Assembly: GCF_008329945.1 (NCBI RefSeq)
Contig: NZ_CP035807.1
Coordinates: forward strand, 1,302,001-1,366,000
Length of the DNA stretch: 64,000 bases
Source of the DNA: Thiospirochaeta perfilievii
GTDB taxonomy: Bacteria; Spirochaetota; Spirochaetia; DSM-2461
Direction of reading: 5' to 3'
Below the pieces are notes generated by a model that was not told the origin of the DNA, did no database searches, and saw only the letters and a program-made list of their open reading frames with translations. This document shows, piece after piece, positions 17,233 through 26,124 of this stretch. A program made the translations under genes and the position numbers. How positions within the stretch are numbered: the stretch's first letter is position 1; each line of letters begins with the position of its first letter.

Positions 17233-19317
17233 ATGAAAAGAATAATTGCTAGACTATACATACTTATTATCTCAGTTTTAATCCTATTTGGACTTATTTA
17301 TCTACTAAATCAGGTTGTCGTTTCAAGAAATGAATATATAAATGAATCTACAAAAATTTCTGAAGAAACAAAAAATATACTTGAAACAAATTGGTTTAAA
17401 TATAAAACATTTGAAAATCAGAGTTTATCAGATAGCCTTCGAAAGTATATGAATGAACATCAAAATATTCATTCAATAATTATATACTCAAAAGATAAAG
17501 GTCTAATTAAGTTTAATTCCAAATATAATGATAGATTATTTTTGATTAATAACCTAGTTCCTAATGATCCAACGTGGAAAATGAGACCTGAATACTCATT
17601 TAGCTGGTGGGAGAAATATAAGAACAATATTATTAGTACCCCATTACAAATTAATGAAAGAGGCTTTGCATTTGATTTAATTTATAACGTATTAAACACA
17701 GAGAAAGTTGGAAAAGTATTTATGGATGCTTTTTTAATGGTTCTAATACTATTAGTTTTAACAATAATTGTTATAATTATTTTTACCCTTTGGAAAAGTA
17801 AAAACAGTATTTCAGAGTACGATGGTTCTGATTTTACAACAGAGCCACTTGAACATAATATACCCCATAGTGCCCCATTATCAGATGTGAATAAAGAATC
17901 TGATTTGGATACTTCTGATGATGAAACAGACTCTCTAGATGATTTCGATTTTTCTGACGGTGATGAGTTAGATAACCTTGACCTTAATATGGGTGAAAAC
18001 GATTCTGAAGCCGACGATCTGGATGACTTCTCCTTTGATATGGATGAGGACGATTCTGAAGCCGACGATCTAGATGACTTCTCCATTGCTATGGATGAGG
18101 ATGATTCTGAAGCCGACGATCTAGATGACTTCTCCCTTGATATAGATGAGGACGATTCTGAAGCCGACGACCTAGATGACTTCTCCCTTGATATAGATGA
18201 GGACGATTCTGAAGCCGACGACCTAGATGACTTCTCCCTTGATATGGATGAGGACGATTCTGAAGCCGACGACCTAGATGACTTCTCCCTTGATATGGAT
18301 GAGGACGATTCTGAAGCCGACGACCTAGATGACTTCTCCCTTGATATAGAAGAGGATAGTAATGAGACAGAGGAAATCGATGAACTAGATGACTTCTCCC
18401 TTGATATAGAAGAGGATAATAATGAGACAGAGGAAATCGAAGAACTAGATGACTTCTCCCTTGATATGGATGAGGATAATAATGAGACAGAGGAAATCGA
18501 TGAACTAGATGACTTCTCCCTTGATATAGAAGAGGATAATAATGAGACAGAGGAAATCGATGAACTAGATGACTTCTCCCTTGATATAGAAGAGGACGAT
18601 TCTGAAGCCGACGATCTAGATGACTTAGGGGAGTTAACGGACTCAATTGACGATGTTGAAGAGGATGATGAACTATCAACTACATATAATCTAGAGGACT
18701 TCTCCCTAGAAGATGAAGATAATCAGGATGAGGGTTACGACCTTAAGGACTTTTCCTTAGATGATGACGAATTAGAATTGTCACAAGATATAATAGAAGA
18801 GGCATCGGATATAGATGATCTTCCTGAACTAGATATTGAGGATGATTTATTAGAAAATGAACTTGCCTCAAAATCTATAAAAATTAGACAAGCATCTGAA
18901 TTAGCCCCTGAAATCAGCTCTCTTTTAGAGAAAGCTAGTGTATCAGATAATGATCTTTCAATTGCTATTATTCATCTAAGTTCAGAAAATTATCAGGAAA
19001 AGTACAACCTTATTGAGGAACATTTTGATGATAACTCTTCAATATTCGAAGTATCAAAGGATAAAGTTGCAGTTGCAATAAAAAATACATCCAGTAAGGT
19101 GGCAGCAGAGGATATTAGTAAATTAATTATGAAGGCAAAGGGAATGAACCTTAACCTCTCTGTTGGTATTAGTTCAATGAAAGATAGACGAGTTGGTGAA
19201 AATAGATTATTAGGTGAGGCTATAAAAGCTGCTGATATGGCTAAAGAGCAAAACAAGGATATGTTAACCTTTATGCCTGATCCTAAAAAATATAAAGATT
19301 ATATTATCAATAGTTAA
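17233..19317 (+). CDS. Membrane acidic-repeat protein with C-terminal degenerate GGDEF domain
   Basis: The 694-residue protein has TM1 (about 4-26), an extracytoplasmic sensor-like region of about 130 residues, TM2 (about 160-185), then a cytoplasmic acidic tail. The tail contains seven 17-residue repeats (EDDSEADDLDDFSLDMD type) and four 20-residue repeats (ETEEIDELDDFSLDIEEDNN type), and ends in about 150 residues with a GGDEF fold pattern (VAVAIKNT, LNLSVGISSMKDR, AIKAADMAKEQNKDM). The catalytic motif is replaced by SKDKV, so diguanylate cyclase activity is unlikely. I prefer ATG 17233 to the TTG at 17218; neither has a Shine-Dalgarno sequence, and TATAAT (17221-17226) lies six bases before the ATG. 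It closes the block that begins at 9877 and ends in a strong terminator. Function unknown. Confidence 0.8.
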   Translation: MKRIIARLYILIISVLILFGLIYLLNQVVVSRNEYINESTKISEETKNILETNWFKYKTFENQSLSDSLRKYMNEHQNIHSIIIYSKDKGLIKFNSKYNDRLFLINNLVPNDPTWKMRPEYSFSWWEKYKNNIISTPLQINERGFAFDLIYNVLNTEKVGKVFMDAFLMVLILLVLTIIVIIIFTLWKSKNSISEYDGSDFTTEPLEHNIPHSAPLSDVNKESDLDTSDDETDSLDDFDFSDGDELDNLDLNMGENDSEADDLDDFSFDMDEDDSEADDLDDFSIAMDEDDSEADDLDDFSLDIDEDDSEADDLDDFSLDIDEDDSEADDLDDFSLDMDEDDSEADDLDDFSLDMDEDDSEADDLDDFSLDIEEDSNETEEIDELDDFSLDIEEDNNETEEIEELDDFSLDMDEDNNETEEIDELDDFSLDIEEDNNETEEIDELDDFSLDIEEDDSEADDLDDLGELTDSIDDVEEDDELSTTYNLEDFSLEDEDNQDEGYDLKDFSLDDDELELSQDIIEEASDIDDLPELDIEDDLLENELASKSIKIRQASELAPEISSLLEKASVSDNDLSIAIIHLSSENYQEKYNLIEEHFDDNSSIFEVSKDKVAVAIKNTSSKVAAEDISKLIMKAKGMNLNLSVGISSMKDRRVGENRLLGEAIKAADMAKEQNKDMLTFMPDPKKYKDYIINS
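17989..18585 (+). repeat. In-frame tandem repeats: 7 x 51 bp then 4 x 60 bp
   Basis: Units 17989-18345 are seven 51-bp copies (17 residues, core SEADDLDDFS). Units 18346-18585 are four 60-bp copies (20 residues, core ETEEIDELDDFS). A further partial 51-type copy follows. The GATGACTTCTCCCTTGATAT core is almost invariant in DNA across both classes, which indicates recent duplication or gene conversion. Both unit lengths preserve the reading frame. Confidence 0.95.
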
Positions 19318-19320
19318 AAA

Positions 19321-19349
19321 AAAGCTGAGATTTATTTCTCAGCTTTTTT
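19321..19349. terminator. Bidirectional terminator
   Basis: Ten-bp perfect stem AAAGCTGAGA/TCTCAGCTTT with a 6-base loop, T-rich on the plus side and A-rich (T-rich on the minus strand) on the other. It ends the acidic-repeat block and, overlapping the last codons, the convergent GldFG-like gene. Confidence 0.9.
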
Positions 19350-21296
19350 ATTTATAATAAGCTGGGTAAAAAATAATATAATTGGATAAATAAATATAAA
19401 TAAAATTCTAAAAGAAGAGATTATTGAGTTACGATACAGGTTACTCTCAATCTTATAATAACCTACTTCCCTACTTCTCTTATTTCTTACATTAATAAAA
19501 TTAGAATCTCCATTTAATACGTAAATAGCCCTTCTAATAAACTCGTAACTACTAAATATATTTGTAGAATATAGATAGTCTGTAAATGACATAGAACTAC
19601 CTACAACTAAAAACCTATTATTCTCTTCAGAGTAGTCATCTGTGAAATGTTTAGATATTGCATCCTCTCCATAGACAGCTAATGGGAAACTACTCTCTGG
19701 ACTACCATCTATACCTGTCGAAGAGTCTACAAGCCATGATAGTTGGGATGAAAACAGTAGAGGTTTATATAGGTTATTATTATAATGAACTGGGGAAGTA
19801 TGAACCCCAACAAAACCAGAAAAAGGGTCTACTATTTGATTACCTGTCAAACTTCTATTTGGTATTGCCTCTATATTTAAAACATAGTCATTTATACCCC
19901 TTATATCTGCGACTAAGTAGGGTTCAGGATATACACCTAACTCTTTTAAAGACCCTAGAATTGATGTATCAACTCTTTGGAGATTATTAGAGGTTTTAAG
20001 CCCATTAACAGCAAAAAGAATATTACCTCCATGGGCTAAATAATGCCCTATCTCTTGAGTGTAATAATCATTAATTCCAAACTGACCAAGTATTACTAAA
20101 GTATCAACATCATGGGGTATACTATCTCCTGGGAAAATATATAATACATTAAAATCTTCCTTTAACTTACTGTATAAAACAGAGAAGTTATCCTCTGAAT
20201 ACTCCTCATTACCAATATATAGACCAACTTTTTTTAATCCACCATCAATAAGATACTTAAAAACCTTGGCTATCTCGAACTGTAGATATCCAGTATTAGG
20301 AATATTGGGAATTACTTGATAATGCTCCTTATATTTAACAACAATAAAGTTGTAGAGTTCATCGTTATTATATTTAATTGGTTTAAATCTTTTAACCGCC
20401 TTAAGAAAGTCATCAGATCTATCAGTAATAGTCAAAATATCAATGTTATTAAGGTTGTTAAACCGACGTAACAGTATCAGACTCTCCTTAACACCTTCAT
20501 TGTAGGTTAAAAGTTCCTCTGAAAAGTAGTGTTCTATCCTAATATTCTCATCTAATTTTGAATCCACTTCATATATATAACTATCTATTGAGCTTAGTCT
20601 GTCTATAGTAAGATCAAAACTAACCGGGATTATAAGAGATAAAGTTAGTGTAAAAAGTAGAAATATCAACCAAAATATATTTAACTTATTAGAGATCAAA
20701 CTAACAGAAATAGTTAAAGAAATGTAGGATAAGGAGAGATAAAACAGTATAAAACTCAACTGAAGCTCCCCTAAAAATTCTAGAGTAAAAATATCACTCT
20801 TAAATAAAAAGATAGTTGCGATAGAAATTGTTGAAACAATGATAAGAGTTCTACTCTTTAATAGAGTGGATAGAAGTAGAGTTATTGATAATATAAAAAA
20901 AGATATTATCAAGAGTGTTATATTTATGGATAGGACCTGCCCAAAGTCTACATTCCCAAATAAAGATAGAATAAATACAATAGGTAAAAATAGGAAAAAA
21001 GAGAATATAACTTTTATATAGTGGGCTAAAAACTTACTCCACACTACACTAGATATTGATAACTGGGAGCTTATAATATAAGAGTTAAGACCTAAAATTA
21101 CCTCTCTCTGCCATATATTAGAACTAATTAAAGGTATTATTAAAGATAAGTAGAATGGGTATAAAGAGTATAATTTAGAAATGTCTAAAATATTTACATT
21201 GAATAATAGACCACTAATAACTACTCCTACAGGATAGAGAAATAGGGGTAAAAAACTTCTATTAATTACTTTTAGTTCACGTTTAAAAATATTCAT
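19332..21296 (-). CDS. GldF-GldG fused ABC permease/auxiliary protein
   Basis: The 654-residue protein begins with about six membrane helices (1-240) of ABC-2 permease type, like GldF. It continues as a large extracytoplasmic GldG-like domain (about 245-615; DTLVILGQFGI and NILFAVNGL are typical) and ends with one more helix (about 625-648). With the ATPase encoded just upstream it should form a Gld-type ABC complex, which in Bacteroidota is tied to gliding and in other phyla is of unknown substrate. ATG 21296 is preceded by GGGAGGGT and overlaps the ATPase gene by 14 bases; the longer TTG start at 21323 lacks a site. Confidence 0.85.
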   Translation of the reverse strand: MNIFKRELKVINRSFLPLFLYPVGVVISGLLFNVNILDISKLYSLYPFYLSLIIPLISSNIWQREVILGLNSYIISSQLSISSVVWSKFLAHYIKVIFSFFLFLPIVFILSLFGNVDFGQVLSINITLLIISFFILSITLLLSTLLKSRTLIIVSTISIATIFLFKSDIFTLEFLGELQLSFILFYLSLSYISLTISVSLISNKLNIFWLIFLLFTLTLSLIIPVSFDLTIDRLSSIDSYIYEVDSKLDENIRIEHYFSEELLTYNEGVKESLILLRRFNNLNNIDILTITDRSDDFLKAVKRFKPIKYNNDELYNFIVVKYKEHYQVIPNIPNTGYLQFEIAKVFKYLIDGGLKKVGLYIGNEEYSEDNFSVLYSKLKEDFNVLYIFPGDSIPHDVDTLVILGQFGINDYYTQEIGHYLAHGGNILFAVNGLKTSNNLQRVDTSILGSLKELGVYPEPYLVADIRGINDYVLNIEAIPNRSLTGNQIVDPFSGFVGVHTSPVHYNNNLYKPLLFSSQLSWLVDSSTGIDGSPESSFPLAVYGEDAISKHFTDDYSEENNRFLVVGSSMSFTDYLYSTNIFSSYEFIRRAIYVLNGDSNFINVRNKRSREVGYYKIESNLYRNSIISSFRILFIFIYPIILFFTQLIINKKAEK

Positions 21297-21903
21297 AAAA
21301 ATTACCCTCCCTAGTACTTCCAATATATGAGATCTCCCCGTTTCGAAGAATAATTACTTTTTTGGATAACTCCTTAATTTCCGATATATTATGGGTGGAG
21401 ATTAATACTGTTACCCCCTTATCAATAGCCTTAATTAGTTGAATCATCTCCAGCTGGAACTGAGGGTCAAGACCTGCTGATGGTTCATCTAGGATAATAA
21501 TATCTGGATTACCTGCAAAAACAGCTGCTAATAAAACCCTCTGTTTTAATCCTTTAGAGAGTTGGCTGCATAAAGAGTCAATTTTTTTAACTAAACCAAA
21601 CTTTGAGTATAAGTCAGGAGTAAAACTGTCCCCTCTTAAGTAATATATATAAGATAAAAACTCACTAACTGTTAATTTTGGATCAGGAGTTGTAGATTCT
21701 GGCATAAAACCTATGGTTCCATTAACAGAAATAGCTCCTGATTTAGGTTTAATTAAACCATTTATACTTTTTATTAGAGTACTTTTCCCTGCCCCATTTT
21801 GCCCTGCTAAAGCTACAACATCACCCTTTTCTATATTAAAAGTGATGTTTTTTAAGATAAGATCTTTTTTGATTTTTACAAAGAGATTAGAAACATTAAT
21901 CAA
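21283..21903 (-). CDS. ABC transporter ATPase, GldA-like
   Basis: A 206-residue ATPase, short for the family. It has Walker A GQNGAGKST near 34-42, a Q-loop region replaced by GFMPES, signature LSKGLKQR near 117, Walker B IIILDEP near 133 and the switch His in STHNISE. It pairs with the permease/auxiliary protein whose start overlaps its 3' end. Two bases separate it from the RNase Z stop, so rnz, this ATPase and the permease form one operon. The C-terminal extension seen in GldA (about 300 aa) is missing. Confidence 0.87.
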   Translation of the reverse strand: MINVSNLFVKIKKDLILKNITFNIEKGDVVALAGQNGAGKSTLIKSINGLIKPKSGAISVNGTIGFMPESTTPDPKLTVSEFLSYIYYLRGDSFTPDLYSKFGLVKKIDSLCSQLSKGLKQRVLLAAVFAGNPDIIILDEPSAGLDPQFQLEMIQLIKAIDKGVTVLISTHNISEIKELSKKVIILRNGEISYIGSTREGNFYEYF

Positions 21904-21905
21904 AG

Positions 21906-22835
21906 TTACTCCTCATAGGGAAGATCAAACAACATCCTATCCCTGGTAAGAACAGTGTTTTTAAAAACAGATTGAGCCTCTAGAAGTAGTTTCTGAAGAT
22001 CCTTTTCCATATATCTTGGACTATAATGTATTAAGCCCAGCTGTTTAACACCAGCATCCTTTGCTATTTTTGCAGACTGTTTAGATATCATATGTTTTTT
22101 ATCCCTAGCACTATCTATTAACGCTTCCTCAAACATTCCTTCGCAAATAAGTAGATCAGATCCCTCTACAATAGGGGCTATGGTATCAATATAAGCTGTA
22201 TCTGTTACATAACTGAATTTTCTTCCCTTTCTTGAGCGGCCTAACACATCATTTGGAGATATTATTCGACCATCATCTAGGGTTACAGACTCCCCACCTT
22301 GAAGTAAAGACCACATAGGGCCAACAGGGACCTGTAACTCTCTTGCTTTTTCAGGAAAAAAGACTCCAGGTCTCTCCTTTTCCACAAGAGTATAACCAAC
22401 ACAGACCTTAGAGTGGTCTAGTGGTATTGTTTTTACATAATACTCATCAGTCTCGGTAACAACCGTAGAATTCTCAGGATTTTCAAGTTCTTTGATAATT
22501 ATTTCATAATTTATATACATATCTAAAACACTAATACTCGATTCTATATACTCTTTGATCTTTTTAGGTCCAATTATTGTTAAAGGTTCTGTTCTATCAA
22601 CCTGAGCAGATAACATTAATATTCCAGGTAGGCCTGTTATATGATCCGCGTGGGTGTGGGAGATATAAATTGTTGATATTCTTTTCCATTTAAGGTTCAA
22701 ACGTTTTAAAGATACTTGTGTGGCTTCTCCACAATCAAAAAGAAGGAGTTCTCCTTCTCTTCTTACTAATACAGATGTTAAGTGTCTGCCTGGTAAAGGC
22801 ATCATTCCACCACATCCTAATACATAAACTTCCAT
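21906..22835 (-). CDS. rnz: Ribonuclease Z (tRNase Z)
   Basis: Metallo-beta-lactamase-fold endonuclease that removes 3' trailers from tRNA precursors lacking encoded CCA. The 309-residue protein shows the zinc motif HTHADH (60-65), further His/Asp ligands in PLDHSK near 145 and DTAYIDT near 217, and HMISKQSA near 250 with the C-terminal His in LIHYSPRY near 285. Length matches the short RNase Z. It is first in an operon with the Gld-type ABC genes, a link with no obvious functional reason. Confidence 0.94.
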   Translation of the reverse strand: MEVYVLGCGGMMPLPGRHLTSVLVRREGELLLFDCGEATQVSLKRLNLKWKRISTIYISHTHADHITGLPGILMLSAQVDRTEPLTIIGPKKIKEYIESSISVLDMYINYEIIIKELENPENSTVVTETDEYYVKTIPLDHSKVCVGYTLVEKERPGVFFPEKARELQVPVGPMWSLLQGGESVTLDDGRIISPNDVLGRSRKGRKFSYVTDTAYIDTIAPIVEGSDLLICEGMFEEALIDSARDKKHMISKQSAKIAKDAGVKQLGLIHYSPRYMEKDLQKLLLEAQSVFKNTVLTRDRMLFDLPYEE

Positions 22836-22901
22836 ACCCCAAAATTATCATTAATAAATAGATATGGTAAAGATTCATAATTGCTTATATAATTTTTAGT
22901 T

Positions 22902-24350
22902 GTGAATATAATAAATATTTTTAAGTTAATAAACATTATTCTAATAGTAACTTTTTGTTTTATAGTTTTACTAGATTTATCTAAACCCCCTGAAGTAACC
23001 TTTTCATGGTTAATTATTATCCTTGTATTTCAGTTTGTTGGAATAATTTTATATATTCTAACGGGAATAAACTACAAAGCTAGAAAAATTGTATCATATT
23101 TACCAGAAGAAATTTATAAATCCGAACTTTTAGATATAATATCCCAACAGAAAAAAATATATAAAAACATCCAAACAAAGGATGAGGAATCCAACGATAT
23201 GGCAAAAGCTATGTCACTTCTGCTAAACTGTTCGAACTCCATTGTAACGCTAAATAATACTGTATGGTTATATGACTCTGGAGTAAAACTATACGATGAT
23301 ATTTTATATGACCTAAAACATGCTAAAAGTTCCATACATATGGAGTATTTTATATGGAAATCAGATCTTTTAGGATACAAAATTCTAGATATATTAGTTG
23401 AACGAGCATCTAAGGGTGTAGAAGTTAGACTTATATTTGATGGTGTAGGTTCATTTAGACGAATATCTATAAAGTATAAACGAATTCTAAAGAGAGCAGG
23501 AATAGAGTTTTACTATTTTTTAGATCCTTTAGCAGCCCCATTAAAATTTTTAAAGTTTAACTATTGTAACCACAGAAAGATTGTTGTTATTGATGGTCAC
23601 ATAGGTTACACAGGCGGGTTTAATATAGGTGATGAGTATATTACAGGGGGTAAACACTTTAATAACTGGCAGGATAGTCATGTAAAACTACGGGGTGATT
23701 CTGTAAGAATGTTACAAGCACTATTTCTAACAGATTGGATGAATTCCTCTAAAGAGAGATTATCTGATAGAAAGTACTTCCCTTTAAGCCCAGCTACTGA
23801 TGGACTACCTGTGCAGATCGCAGTTAGTGGTCCTGATTCAAAGTGGAGTAGTATTCACCAGTTATACTTCTCTATGATTACAAATGCTAACAACAAAATT
23901 TATATTCAAAGCCCATATTTTATACCAGATAGATCTATTATTAAGGCTTTGGAAACTGCTGCATTAAGTGGAGTTGAGGTTCATTTAATGATGACAGGAA
24001 ACCCAGATAAGAGACTCCCATTTTGGACTGCACAGACTTACTTTGAATCACTTTTAAGTGCTGGAGTTAAAATTTATCTATATAAAAAGGGTTTTTTACA
24101 CTCTAAGGTTATTATTATGGATGAGCTAATATCAACTGTAGGTAGTTGTAATATGGATATACGAAGCTTTCATATCAATTATGAAGTTAACGCTGTTATG
24201 TATGATAAATCTATTAGTAAAAAACTAACTCAATCTTTTTTAGATAATATAGAAGATTGTATAAGAGTAAAAAAAGGTACATATAAAGATAGAAAATTTC
24301 TCTACAAAGTTAGGGACTCATTATGTCGTTTAATGGCCCCATTAATGTAG
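22902..24350 (+). CDS. cls: Cardiolipin synthase (phospholipase D family)
   Basis: Makes cardiolipin from two phosphatidylglycerol molecules at the membrane. The 482 residues include two N-terminal membrane helices (about 5-22 and 32-52) and two HKD phosphodiesterase motifs: HRKIVVIDG near 222 and HSKVIIMDE near 398, each followed by the G-G/S-N segment. The start is GTG 22902 without a clear Shine-Dalgarno sequence; TATAAT at 22888-22893 ends eight bases before it. Single gene, divergent from rnz and convergent with the antiporter gene. Confidence 0.93.
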   Translation: MNIINIFKLINIILIVTFCFIVLLDLSKPPEVTFSWLIIILVFQFVGIILYILTGINYKARKIVSYLPEEIYKSELLDIISQQKKIYKNIQTKDEESNDMAKAMSLLLNCSNSIVTLNNTVWLYDSGVKLYDDILYDLKHAKSSIHMEYFIWKSDLLGYKILDILVERASKGVEVRLIFDGVGSFRRISIKYKRILKRAGIEFYYFLDPLAAPLKFLKFNYCNHRKIVVIDGHIGYTGGFNIGDEYITGGKHFNNWQDSHVKLRGDSVRMLQALFLTDWMNSSKERLSDRKYFPLSPATDGLPVQIAVSGPDSKWSSIHQLYFSMITNANNKIYIQSPYFIPDRSIIKALETAALSGVEVHLMMTGNPDKRLPFWTAQTYFESLLSAGVKIYLYKKGFLHSKVIIMDELISTVGSCNMDIRSFHINYEVNAVMYDKSISKKLTQSFLDNIEDCIRVKKGTYKDRKFLYKVRDSLCRLMAPLM

Positions 24351-24359
24351 AGAAATATA

Positions 24360-25925
24360 TTACTCTACTATATTTCCATTATTATCTATCTTCTTACCAA
24401 AGAATTTAACAAACAGAGTAATTGATATTAGACCTAGTATTAAGGATATCCAAGGAGATAAACCAAAACCTGCTGGTATAAAACCAAAAATTATCGCAAA
24501 TACTGCTGCTGTTATAGCATAAGGCATCTGAGTTCTAACATGGTCAATATGGTCTGAACCAGAAGCAGAGGATGATAAAATAGTTGTATCAGAAATTGGA
24601 GAACAGTGGTCACCAAAAACAGCTCCTGTTAAAACACTACCCATACACGCTAACATTAAAGGTGTTACTGCTCCAGTTGCATTAGAAACCTGTGCAGCTA
24701 TAGGAATTACAATTGGCATTAAAATACCATTAGTACCCCAGGAAGAACCTATGGCAAATGCCATAAACATAGATGCAGCAAAAACAATTAAGGGAAGGAA
24801 ACCCTCATTTAAACTATCCTTAGCAATCTCCCCAAGCCATACATCTAAGCCCATCTCGGAAATTACGCCCTTTAGAGCAAAGGCTAAAGTTAGAATAATT
24901 ACCGCTGTGAACATAGATTTAGCTCCAGAGACCCATGAATCCATAGCTCCAGAGAGGTTAAATCTCTTCTTTATTACACCTATAGAACCTGCAACAATAG
25001 ATCCAATAAATGCAGCCCATGTTAATACAACTGATGCATCAGAGTTTCCAATACTATCCTTAAAGTTTTTTCCTTCCTCATATCCGTTATACCAAAGACC
25101 AAAAACAGTAACTAATAAAAAAATAGTTATTGGAATGATAACATCCCATATAGAACCATCTACACCATCATCCGGTAGTAAGTTCTTATCTTCAGCAATT
25201 AACGGATTAGCACCATCGGCATAAACTTTCCCTGTTTTTCTAGCTCTAATCTCAGCCTTCAACATAGTCGAATAATCTTTTCTCTGAATTATAAGGTTAA
25301 ATAGTAATACTAGAGCAAATAGGGAGTAGAATCTATACGGAATAGTCTGGAAGAATACTGTCATTGCATCTCCAGAGAGACCAACATCAGCTAAACCTGC
25401 AGCAATTAATCCTAGCTCCATTGCTATCCAAGTTGATATTGGGGCCATAGATGACACAGGGGCAGCAGAAGAGTCAACAATATATGCTAGCTTCTCCCTT
25501 GAAATATTTTGTGCATCTGTAATTGGTCTCATAGTATTACCAACAACTATTGAGTTTGCATAGTCGTCAAAAAATATAGCTATACCCATTAATGCGGTTG
25601 CTAACTGAGTAGATCTAACATCTGTAGCTTTTTTAGCAATTGCTGTAGCTATCGCCTTTGTTCCACCCATTTTTCCAATAACACCAATCATACCACCTAC
25701 TGCAAGTAAGAAAACTATAATCCCAATATTCCAAGAGTCTGCTAAGGATTTTTCTACAATATAAACTGAAAATGTATCTAAAAGACCCTTTAATGGGTTC
25801 CATCCAGCAATTATTGTAGCTCCAGTAAAAACCCCAACTAGAAGGGATAAAATAACCTGTCTTTTCCATAATGCAAAACCTATTGCTATTATAGGTGGCA
25901 GCAGTGCTAACCATTCATAATCCAT
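24360..25925 (-). CDS. Na+/H+ antiporter, NhaC family
   Basis: Polytopic inner-membrane protein (521 aa, about 12 helices) that exchanges cytoplasmic Na+ for H+. Typical family segments are IFFDDYANS near 126, VGNTMRPITD near 137, SSWGTNGILMP near 405 and GDHCSPISDTTILSS near 445. ATG 25925 is preceded by GGAGA at six bases; the upstream TTG at 25955 has none. Related proteins of this superfamily exchange malate/lactate or amines, so the substrate is inferred from similarity. Sodium handling would suit a halotolerant or marine organism. Confidence 0.88.
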   Translation of the reverse strand: MDYEWLALLPPIIAIGFALWKRQVILSLLVGVFTGATIIAGWNPLKGLLDTFSVYIVEKSLADSWNIGIIVFLLAVGGMIGVIGKMGGTKAIATAIAKKATDVRSTQLATALMGIAIFFDDYANSIVVGNTMRPITDAQNISREKLAYIVDSSAAPVSSMAPISTWIAMELGLIAAGLADVGLSGDAMTVFFQTIPYRFYSLFALVLLFNLIIQRKDYSTMLKAEIRARKTGKVYADGANPLIAEDKNLLPDDGVDGSIWDVIIPITIFLLVTVFGLWYNGYEEGKNFKDSIGNSDASVVLTWAAFIGSIVAGSIGVIKKRFNLSGAMDSWVSGAKSMFTAVIILTLAFALKGVISEMGLDVWLGEIAKDSLNEGFLPLIVFAASMFMAFAIGSSWGTNGILMPIVIPIAAQVSNATGAVTPLMLACMGSVLTGAVFGDHCSPISDTTILSSSASGSDHIDHVRTQMPYAITAAVFAIIFGFIPAGFGLSPWISLILGLISITLFVKFFGKKIDNNGNIVE

Positions 25926-26088
25926 CTTTTTCTCCAAAAAAAATAATATTTTCAAAACAATTTAAAATTTGCTATATAATACAAAGTATAGGCTGAATAT
26001 TCTGATAAATTTCTACTATATATATCAAAAAATGTGTAGGCATAAAATATATCATATTAATACAATGTTGTAAATTTTCTTGTGACAG

Positions 26089-26118
26089 TTGATTATTCAT
26101 GTTAAATAAACTTATAAT
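26089..26118 (+). promoter_or_regulatory. Promoter of the DRTGG gene, predicted leaderless
   Basis: TTGATT (26089-26094), 18-bp spacer, TATAAT (26113-26118). The start codon is six bases after the -10 box, so transcription should begin at or next to the A of ATG 26125, and no Shine-Dalgarno sequence is present. Confidence 0.7.
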
Positions 26119-26124
26119 ACAAGT

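Noticed and set aside
11071-18585. Tandem repeats as a CRISPR array
   Set aside because: Units are contiguous without variable spacers and stay in frame within protein-coding genes; no cas genes are present.
18089-18679. 196-residue His/Arg/Leu-rich repeat frame on the minus strand
   Set aside because: Shadow of the 51/60-bp repeat array in the plus-strand gene; the composition is an artefact of the repeat.
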